Below, in pieces: positions 6,539-11,819 of a DNA stretch of 11,819 bases. The number at the start of each line of letters is the position of its first letter. Positions within the stretch are counted from its first letter, which is position 1. Origin of the DNA: an uncultured Acidobacteriota bacterium. GTDB lineage: Bacteria > Acidobacteriota > Thermoanaerobaculia > Gp7-AA8. Position numbers and translations under genes: made by a program. The stretch lies in the NCBI GenBank assembly GCA_946887105.1, contig CAMPKJ010000157.1, positions 1 to 11,819 on the forward strand, written 5' to 3'. The notes below the pieces were generated by a model. The model saw only the letters and a program-made list of their open reading frames with translations. It made no database searches and was not told the DNA's origin.

Positions 6539-7198
6539 ATGTGGGGTCAGCAGCGTTTCCGCGATCGCATCGAAGCCGGCGTGCTCCTCGGCCAGGAGCT
6601 GGCGCGCCAGATGCGCCAACGCGACGACATCATCGTCCTCGCGCTTCCGCGCGGCGGCGTTCCCGTAGCGCATGCCGTCGCACGCGCGCTCGACGCGCCG
6701 CTCGACGTGTTCATCGTGCGCAAGCTCGGCCTGCCCGGCCATGAAGAGCTGGCCATCGGTGCCATCGCGAGCGGCGGCGTGCGGGTGATGAATGATGACG
6801 TGCTCCGTTACTACCCCGTTTCGCAGCAGGCCGTCGACGCTGTGGCCGAGCGCGAGCAGCGCGAGCTGGAACGCCGCGAGATCGCATACCGCGGCAAACG
6901 CCCACCGCTCGATGTCGCCGGCCGCACCGTGATCATCGTCGACGACGGGCTGGCCACCGGATCGACCATGCGCGCGGCCGTGCGCGCGCTCCGGCGCATG
7001 GAGCCGCGCGCGATCATCGTGGCCGTGCCGGTAGCCGCGGCGGAGACGTGCGCCGACCTGCGCGCCGAGGCCGATGAAGTGGTTTGCCTGCGGACGCCGG
7101 AGCCGTTTCAGGCGGTTGGACTCTGGTACGACGACTTCACGCAGACCACCGATGAAGAGGTCCACGAACTGCTCGACGCACCGGTGACCCATGAATGA
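6539..7198 (+). CDS. Phosphoribosyltransferase family protein
   Basis: This 219-residue cytoplasmic protein starts at an ATG seven bases after GGAGG (6527-6531). The PRPP-binding loop VIIVDDGLATGST (131-143) is intact: two acidic residues, then the TGST phosphate loop. LALPRGGVPVA (35-44) and FIVRKLGLPGHEELAIGAI (58-76) are conserved in the stand-alone PRTase group often annotated as putative phosphoribosyltransferases. Type I PRTases transfer ribose-5-phosphate from PRPP to a base. In this subgroup the acceptor is unknown and the protein should not be equated with a purine salvage enzyme. Its end overlaps the erythromycin-esterase-like gene by eight bases. A homologous domain is fused to esterase or hydrolase domains in some actinobacterial proteins, which supports a shared pathway. 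Confidence 0.9.
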   Translation: MWGQQRFRDRIEAGVLLGQELARQMRQRDDIIVLALPRGGVPVAHAVARALDAPLDVFIVRKLGLPGHEELAIGAIASGGVRVMNDDVLRYYPVSQQAVDAVAEREQRELERREIAYRGKRPPLDVAGRTVIIVDDGLATGSTMRAAVRALRRMEPRAIIVAVPVAAAETCADLRAEADEVVCLRTPEPFQAVGLWYDDFTQTTDEEVHELLDAPVTHE

Positions 7199-8525
7199 CC
7201 GGGACGTCGTCGCGGCCGTTCGTCCGGCCGCCGTCGAGCTGACCGGCGATCCGCGCGAGTTCGAAACGCTGCTCAACCTTGCCGGCGACGCCCGATTCGT
7301 GCTCCTCGGCGAGGCATCGCACGGCACGCACGAGTTCTACCGCCAACGCGCCGAGATCACCAAACGCCTCATCGCCGACAAAGGCTTCAATGCCGTCGCG
7401 GTCGAGGCGGACTGGCCGGACGCGTATCGCGTCAATCGCTTCGTCCGCCATTTGAGCGACGACACGGAACCGCTGGACGCGCTGGCCGACTTCAGACGCT
7501 TCCCGAGCTGGATGTGGCGCAATACGGATGTCGTCGACTTCGTCGGCTGGCTGCGCGAGCACAACCAGCGCATTGCGGGCGACGAGCGCAAGGTCGGTTT
7601 TTACGGCGTCGATCTCTACAGCCTCTTCACGTCCATCGAGGCGGTGATCGGCTACCTGCAGAAAGTCGATCCCGCCGCCGCGCAACGCGCGCGGCAGCGT
7701 TACGCCTGCTTCGATCACTTCGGCGATGACTCGCAGGCGTACGGCTACGCCACCGCGTTCGGCGTCGCGGAGTCGTGCGAAGACGAGGTGGTCGCACAGC
7801 TCGTCGACTTTCGCAGGAAGGCCGCGGAGTACGCGTCGCGCGATGGGCACATTCCGCCCGACGAGGCTTTTTTCGCCGAGCAGAACGCCAGACTGGTCGC
7901 CAATGCGGAGCGCTATTACCGGTCCATGTTCGGCGGACGCGTGTCGTCGTGGAACCTGCGCGATACGCACATGGCCGATACGATCGACGCGCTCGCACAA
8001 CATCTGCAACGCCGCACCGGCACCTCGAAGGTGGTGGTGTGGGAGCACAACTCGCACCTCGGCGACGCGCGCGCGACGGAGATGGGACGGCGCGGCGAGT
8101 TGAACGTCGGACAACTCGTGCGCGAGCGGCACGGCGACGCGGCACGGCTGATCGGCTTCAGCACGTTCGCCGGAACCGTGACGGCCGCGGACGATTGGGA
8201 CGGGCCGGCCCTGAAGAAACGCGTGCGCGAGGCGCTCCCCGGCAGCTACGAGCGCCTGTTCCACGAATTCGGCGTCGCGAATTTCTATCTGCCCCTGCGC
8301 GGGAATCGCGCGGCCACGGCACTCGAACGCGACCGCCTCGAGCGCGCCATCGGCGTCATCTATCGCCCCGAGACCGAGCGCATGAGTCACTACTTCTTCG
8401 CGTCGCTGCCGCGGCAGTTCGATGCGGTCATTCACTACGACATCACCGAGGCGGTCGTGCCGGTGGAGCGGTGGTCGCTCGAAGAGACACACGAAGCGCC
8501 GGAGACCTATCCCTCGGCGCTGTAG
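7191..8525 (+). CDS. Erythromycin esterase family protein
   Basis: This 444-residue protein has the hallmarks of the erythromycin esterase/succinoglycan biosynthesis family. GEASHGTHEFY (40-50) holds the Glu41 and His44 equivalents of the catalytic region in EreB. VEADWPD (71-77) holds Glu72, and WEHNSHLGD (284-292) holds the paired histidines His286 and His289. ERMSHYFFASLPRQFDA near the end is also typical. Ere enzymes open the macrolide lactone ring, but most family members outside resistance elements have unknown substrates. With phosphoribosyltransferase and hydrolase neighbours, a housekeeping or stress role is more likely than antibiotic resistance. The ATG at 7191 overlaps the previous gene by eight bases (ATGAATGA). 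No signal peptide is present, so it is cytoplasmic. Confidence 0.92.
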   Translation: MNDRDVVAAVRPAAVELTGDPREFETLLNLAGDARFVLLGEASHGTHEFYRQRAEITKRLIADKGFNAVAVEADWPDAYRVNRFVRHLSDDTEPLDALADFRRFPSWMWRNTDVVDFVGWLREHNQRIAGDERKVGFYGVDLYSLFTSIEAVIGYLQKVDPAAAQRARQRYACFDHFGDDSQAYGYATAFGVAESCEDEVVAQLVDFRRKAAEYASRDGHIPPDEAFFAEQNARLVANAERYYRSMFGGRVSSWNLRDTHMADTIDALAQHLQRRTGTSKVVVWEHNSHLGDARATEMGRRGELNVGQLVRERHGDAARLIGFSTFAGTVTAADDWDGPALKKRVREALPGSYERLFHEFGVANFYLPLRGNRAATALERDRLERAIGVIYRPETERMSHYFFASLPRQFDAVIHYDITEAVVPVERWSLEETHEAPETYPSAL

Positions 8526-8538
8526 AAGAAGGTCGAAG

Positions 8539-9201
8539 ATGGATCGAGATGCAGGACTGGTCCGAGTGGCCGCCGGCGGTGTGACGCTGGAAGGCAATCT
8601 GCTGTTGCCCGACGCCGCGCGCGGCGTGGTGGTGTTTGCACACGGCAGCGGCAGCAGCCGTTTCAGTTCGCGCAACCGGTACGTGGCGGACGTGCTGCGC
8701 GGCGCCGGCCTGGGCACGTTCCTGCTGGACCTGCTCACGCGCGAAGAGGAAGCGATCGACGAGCGCACGCGCCACTTGCGATTCGACATCGGCCTGCTCG
8801 CGGAGCGCCTCGTCGCCACGGTCGAATGGCTTCGCGACCGGCCGCAGACCGCATTGCTGCCGATCGGCTACTTCGGCGCGAGCACAGGCGGCGGCGCAGC
8901 GCTCGTCGCGGCCGCGCAGATTCCGGAGCAGATCGCCGCGGTGGTGTCGCGAGGCGGGCGGCCCGATCTCGCCGGACCGGCACTGCCGCACGTGACCGCG
9001 CCGACGCTGCTGATCGTCGGCGGCGATGACGTGCCGGTGATCGGCATGAATCGCGAGGCGTACGACCAGATGCAATGCGAGCGCAAGATCGAGATCGTGC
9101 CCGGCGCCAGTCACCTCTTCGAAGAGCCGGGAACGCTCGAACAGGTCGCTCGCCTCGCCACCGACTGGTTCGTCCGCCACTTTGGGGCGGCGGAGCGATG
9201 A
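8539..9201 (+). CDS. Alpha/beta hydrolase (dienelactone hydrolase-like)
   Basis: This 220-residue cytoplasmic hydrolase starts at an ATG six bases after AAGAAGG (8526-8532), 13 bases past the esterase gene. It has a complete triad by position: nucleophile Ser115 in GYFGASTGGGA, an acid at Asp163 or Asp164 in VGGDD, and His192 in GASHLFEEPG. HGSGSSRFSSRN (35-46) supplies the oxyanion region and is typical of the hydrolases found beside or fused to phosphoribosyltransferases. The nucleophile is Ser, not the Cys of true dienelactone hydrolases, so the substrate is unlikely to be dienelactone. Its stop overlaps the next start (ATGA). It is part of a five-gene operon with phosphoribosyltransferase and esterase homologues. 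Confidence 0.9.
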   Translation: MDRDAGLVRVAAGGVTLEGNLLLPDAARGVVVFAHGSGSSRFSSRNRYVADVLRGAGLGTFLLDLLTREEEAIDERTRHLRFDIGLLAERLVATVEWLRDRPQTALLPIGYFGASTGGGAALVAAAQIPEQIAAVVSRGGRPDLAGPALPHVTAPTLLIVGGDDVPVIGMNREAYDQMQCERKIEIVPGASHLFEEPGTLEQVARLATDWFVRHFGAAER

Positions 9202-9506
9202 AACGGGAGATCCCGCCTGGAGAGTGGGCGAGCTTTCTGGAGTCGTTCACCGCGCAGCACGACCGCTGGCTGGTGAGCGTCACCATCATCGATCAGCCGC
9301 TGGAAAGCCTAGTCGCGCGCACCGGCGAGATCTCAATCGCCATCGGCCCGAACACCCGCGTGACCGTCGACGATCCGCGCAGGATCGCCGTGGAGAGCGA
9401 AGACGGAGTCGACAGCGGACTGACCATCGAAGACGCGACCGGCCGGATCACGCGCGTCATGCTGCGCGTGGCCATTGCGCCGGAGCTCGTCGACGGCATC
9501 GCGTAA
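9198..9506 (+). CDS. Small DUF5335-like protein
   Basis: This 102-residue protein starts at an ATG overlapping the hydrolase stop (ATGA), with GGAG just upstream. It opens with EIPPGEWASFLESFTAQHDRW, then several predicted beta strands (VSVTII, ISIAIG, TRVTVDD, IAVESE), and ends RVMLRVAIAPE. There is no signal peptide, membrane segment or cysteine. The pattern resembles the DUF5335 family, small proteins often found near stress or PRTase-type genes; I hold this match loosely because it is from memory. Its position at the end of a fully coupled operon suggests an accessory or regulatory role to the enzymes ahead of it. No catalytic motif is visible. Confidence 0.7.
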   Translation: MKREIPPGEWASFLESFTAQHDRWLVSVTIIDQPLESLVARTGEISIAIGPNTRVTVDDPRRIAVESEDGVDSGLTIEDATGRITRVMLRVAIAPELVDGIA

Positions 9507-9534
9507 GAAAACCGAAGGTGCTGAGCCGGTTTCG

Positions 9535-9589
9535 GGAACGGGAACGTCACACGGAACGCGTGGCTTTTGCCGCGCGGGTTTGTTATGGT
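9535..9589 (+). promoter_or_regulatory. GGAACG repeats and extended -10 ahead of the secreted protease cassette
   Basis: The 112-base gap before the secreted genes holds three copies of GGAACG (9535, 9541 and 9553), spaced 6 and 12 bases apart. Downstream lies an extended -10-like element, TGTTATGGT (9581-9589). GGAAC resembles the -35 core of extracytoplasmic sigma factors, but no matching -10 was found at the usual distance. The element could be an activator or sigma site. Start codon 9619 lies 30 bases past the -10. Confidence 0.35.
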
Positions 9590-9618
9590 CATCGAATCTC
9601 AAGAACACAAGGCCATCG

Positions 9619-10359
9619 ATGATTACTCGCAAGCGTTTCCTGGCGACGTGCGTGTCGCTCTTGGTGTCAGCCGGCGTAGCGTTTGCGCAGCCGGAAAATG
9701 AAGCGATTCCCGATCGATTTGTGTTTCGTCGCAGTACGGACGCCATTTGGACTTCGGAATCCGCTGCGCTGGCGTCAGATGGTCGTATTCATCCGGGAGT
9801 TGTTTCGTCGGAATGGCGTAAGGAGCTCGTGTGGCGTCGGGGTGCGCAGGCACGCGGTCGTGGCGCTGCGCCGGCGCCGGATGCGTGCACCGTCGAGTTT
9901 TTTGGTTTGACGGATGACCACGATGGTTTCACCGTGGCCACGCTTGCTGAGTTGCAAGCCGTGGCGTCGACGCGCTCGCTGTACACGGGCGTGGTGACGG
10001 CCAGCAGGGTGGGATGGCATGCTGGCATGCCGTTTACGGTCCTCCGCATCGCGAGCGATGCTCACCGTGTTGTGTACCTCCTGTACCCGTTCGGTCGACT
10101 GCGTCTGGACGACATGATCGTATGCAATGCGGATCCTGAGTATGCCGATATGCCGCGTGCAGGCGACCGCATCGCGTTCGTGGCCTCCCGGCCCATTGAC
10201 AGTACCGAAGCGCTCTTCGCGACGAGCGGCAGTTGGATTTTGTACGAGCGTGCCGGAAAGGTGGTCACGAGCCCTGACCTCAGGGATGACGCCGCGCTTC
10301 AGACTTTTGCCACGCTGCGCGTCATTACCGAGTATCTCCGCCAGGAGTTCAAGCGGTGA
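9619..10359 (+). CDS. Secreted protein of unknown function, coupled to a metalloprotease
   Basis: This 246-residue protein has a clear signal peptide (residues 1-23, MITRKRF, hydrophobic core, cleavage after VAFA). The ATG at 9619 was chosen because it opens this peptide and has AAGG upstream; an open frame extends further left but without coding character. After a linker rich in Arg, Ala and Gly (about 72-87), the body looks beta-rich. It includes YTGVVTASRVGWHAGMPFTVLRI, VVYLLYPFGRLRLDDMIVC and AGDRIAFVASRP. Two cysteines of the mature part, Cys90 and Cys169, could pair. I do not recognise the family. The GTGA overlap with the downstream metalloprotease implies joint synthesis, so it may be an inhibitor, chaperone or co-secreted partner. 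Wobble positions are less GC-biased than in the genes to the left. Confidence 0.8.
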   Translation: MITRKRFLATCVSLLVSAGVAFAQPENEAIPDRFVFRRSTDAIWTSESAALASDGRIHPGVVSSEWRKELVWRRGAQARGRGAAPAPDACTVEFFGLTDDHDGFTVATLAELQAVASTRSLYTGVVTASRVGWHAGMPFTVLRIASDAHRVVYLLYPFGRLRLDDMIVCNADPEYADMPRAGDRIAFVASRPIDSTEALFATSGSWILYERAGKVVTSPDLRDDAALQTFATLRVITEYLRQEFKR

Positions 10360-11603
10360 GGCGACATATCGCAAAACACGTGATCGTGGTGTCGATAGCC
10401 TGCCTGCCCGCGATGCAGCTGTCTGCGGTCGATTGCTCGGTGAAACTCGGCTTTCGTTCTGTGACGTACAATCACGCTCTGTGCATCGTCAACATCTCGT
10501 ATCCGTACCCGGCCGCCATTCCCATTGCCGCCGATCGGTGGAATGATGCGTGTGACGGCGGCTATGCAACCCCCGCGATCAATTACGGCGGTGGGTGCAG
10601 CAGCACGGATGTTCCGATCCGTGTTGTATATGAGCAAAAAGTTTCGGACAACGGCAAGGGTACGTGCGGTGCGTACACCCAGCTCACCACGAGTCAGAAC
10701 ACTGGCGGTACGATCATTTGGTATCAGTATGGTCGGAACCTGGACACGGGCGAAACCTTTCCTTGTTCCGGCACGAACATCACCGACACCCTGGTGCACG
10801 AACTTGGTCACGCCCTGGGATTGAGTGACGTTTCTGACCTGATGTGCTTCGGCCACATCATGGGAAATAGTGTTAACAACACCACGCGAGGCATCCGTAG
10901 CGATGACTGCAGCGCCGTCGACGACCTCTGGAGGTCGCCGGAAGAGCAGAACGACTTGTGCACTGCCCGCTGCTGGACGACCTGTGACGGTGGTGTGTGC
11001 CCGGCCGAGCCCATCGCCACCACGCCGACGCCATGTCAGTCATCACCCATACTCATCGATCTCGACAACAACGGTTTTCACCTTACCGGCCTCGATGAGG
11101 CCGTCTCGTTCGACATCGACGGCAACGGTGCACCAAACCGGATCTCCTGGACCGCCCGCGGCACTGGCGATGCGTTTCTTGTGTACGACCGTAACGGGAA
11201 CGGTCGCATCGACAGTGGGCGTGAACTCTTCGGGGATGCGACGCTCTTGCGGTCCGGAGAGGCCGCGACAAACGGATATGAACCACTCGCTGAGTTCGAT
11301 GGCTCGGCGTTTGGCGGCAATGGCGATTCACTGGTCACGCCTGCAGACGCCGTTTGGGGCCTTCTGCGCGTGTGGACGGATGCGAACCACAATGCGATGT
11401 CGGAACCCGACGAACTTCAGACGCTCGTTGCGGCGGGGATCGTCGCACTCGATACTAAATACCGGCACTCCGGCAGGCGCGACGCGCACGGAAACACATT
11501 CCGCTACCGGTCCACCGCGGTCCTACAGCGGCACGATCAGGTCCATCCCGTCCCGACATACGACGTGTTTTTCACAGAAGACTCTTTGGGCATTACGCCA
11601 TGA
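10356..11603 (+). CDS. Secreted metzincin-like metalloprotease with C-terminal calcium-loop domain
   Basis: This 415-residue protein starts at a GTG overlapping the previous stop (GTGA), with AGGAG eight bases upstream (10343-10347). A signal peptide covers about residues 1-24. Residues about 25-195 form the protease part. The zinc motif HELGHALGLSD (148-158) has His148, His152 and catalytic Glu149, with Asp158 where most metzincins have the third His. A likely Met-turn follows in GHIMG (Met169). An Asp at this position is known from snapalysin-type (M7) enzymes. A Cys-rich linker (about 202-227) follows. The C-terminus carries acidic loops of calcium-binding type: DLDNNG (235), DIDGNG (253), DRNGNGRID (278) and DANHNAMSEPDE (342). 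Eleven or more cysteines suggest disulfides outside the cytoplasm. The substrate is unknown. Confidence 0.85.
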   Translation: MRRHIAKHVIVVSIACLPAMQLSAVDCSVKLGFRSVTYNHALCIVNISYPYPAAIPIAADRWNDACDGGYATPAINYGGGCSSTDVPIRVVYEQKVSDNGKGTCGAYTQLTTSQNTGGTIIWYQYGRNLDTGETFPCSGTNITDTLVHELGHALGLSDVSDLMCFGHIMGNSVNNTTRGIRSDDCSAVDDLWRSPEEQNDLCTARCWTTCDGGVCPAEPIATTPTPCQSSPILIDLDNNGFHLTGLDEAVSFDIDGNGAPNRISWTARGTGDAFLVYDRNGNGRIDSGRELFGDATLLRSGEAATNGYEPLAEFDGSAFGGNGDSLVTPADAVWGLLRVWTDANHNAMSEPDELQTLVAAGIVALDTKYRHSGRRDAHGNTFRYRSTAVLQRHDQVHPVPTYDVFFTEDSLGITP

Positions 11604-11819
11604 CAGTCTGCAACCTGTCCGGGATATCGGACCCACGGATGGACCAAACAACTGCTGTTGACCACGGCGAGAGAAACACCAGCCTTATGGCTTTGTTCCA
11701 ATCATAGAGTGGGCCCGGCCGAGATATTAATGGTCTCCGTTCGTTCCTGGAGCGTCCCGTGCCGCTGGCGAAACGGCGCCTCCTCCCCCTTGAGGGAGGC
11801 CAGCAGCAGCGCACTGAAC
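11604..11819. other. Right-edge spacer without a convincing gene
   Basis: Nothing here reads as a gene on either strand. A weak inverted repeat, CCTCCC and GGGAGG around CCTTGA (11782-11799), could be a hairpin, and GTCCG/CGGAC (11617-11632) is a weaker one. Neither is followed by a T-run on the plus strand, so a terminator call is not supported. Confidence 0.4.

Noticed and set aside
7191..8525. Macrolide resistance gene (ereA/ereB)
   Set aside because: The catalytic motifs fit the wider family, but the gene lies in a housekeeping-like operon without mobile or resistance context, so only the family name is supported.
9509..9535. Hairpin AAACCG/CGGTTT after the DUF5335-like gene as a terminator
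   Set aside because: Only six pairs with a twelve-base loop and no T-tract.
11782..11799. Rho-independent terminator after the protease gene
   Set aside because: A six-base stem is present but no T-run follows on the plus strand, and it lies about 180 bases past the stop.
11593..11814. Minus-strand open frame of 73 codons at the right edge
   Set aside because: No recognised motif, it overlaps the end of the protease gene, and no ribosome site was seen; insufficient support for a gene.

Overview
The window is about 11.8 kb of gene-dense, GC-rich bacterial DNA. No rRNA, tRNA, CRISPR array or transposase is visible. The mix of genes suggests a soil or environmental Gram-negative bacterium. It holds signal peptides ending in AxA, an outer-membrane beta-barrel, a PAS-rich hybrid kinase, an erythromycin-esterase/phosphoribosyltransferase cluster, and a secreted protease with a calcium-loop C-terminus of a type I associate with Acidobacteriota and similar phyla. 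Acidobacteriota is my best guess; sequence reading alone cannot settle it.

Layout. (1) Minus strand, 64-1694: a secreted heavy-metal-associated (HMA) plus thioredoxin fusion, coupled by a GTGA overlap to an outer-membrane beta-barrel gene. The barrel's signal peptide is cut from its mature part by two in-frame TGA codons. A further minus-strand gene may begin at the left edge. (2) Plus strand, 1804-3298: a three-gene operon of OsmC-like peroxidase, tandem-ACT protein and ArsR-type regulator, each pair overlapping by 4 bases. It is divergent from region 1 across a spacer with two GCATGC boxes. (3) 3305-3397: a REP-like pair of hairpins. (4) 3492-5498: a hybrid histidine kinase with two duplicated PAS domains and a receiver, overlapping convergently by 11 bases with a small secreted NTF2/SnoaL-like protein (5488-5964, minus). 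(5) 6088-9506: five tightly packed plus-strand genes (DUF2267, phosphoribosyltransferase, erythromycin-esterase-like protein, alpha/beta hydrolase, small DUF5335-like protein). (6) 9619-11603: two coupled secreted-protein genes with visibly less GC-biased wobble positions, the second a metzincin-like metalloprotease with calcium-binding-type loops. The last 216 bases hold no convincing gene.

How they may work together. Regions 1 and 2 look like thiol/metal and peroxide stress functions sharing one control region. Region 5 joins three enzyme families that, as I recall, occur fused to one another in Mycobacterium tuberculosis dormancy-regulon proteins, which points to one shared but undefined stress pathway. 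Region 6 looks like a self-contained secreted protease plus partner. The items most worth a second look are the double-TGA barrel gene, the paired hairpins with covarying bases, the region 5 cluster and the region 6 cassette.
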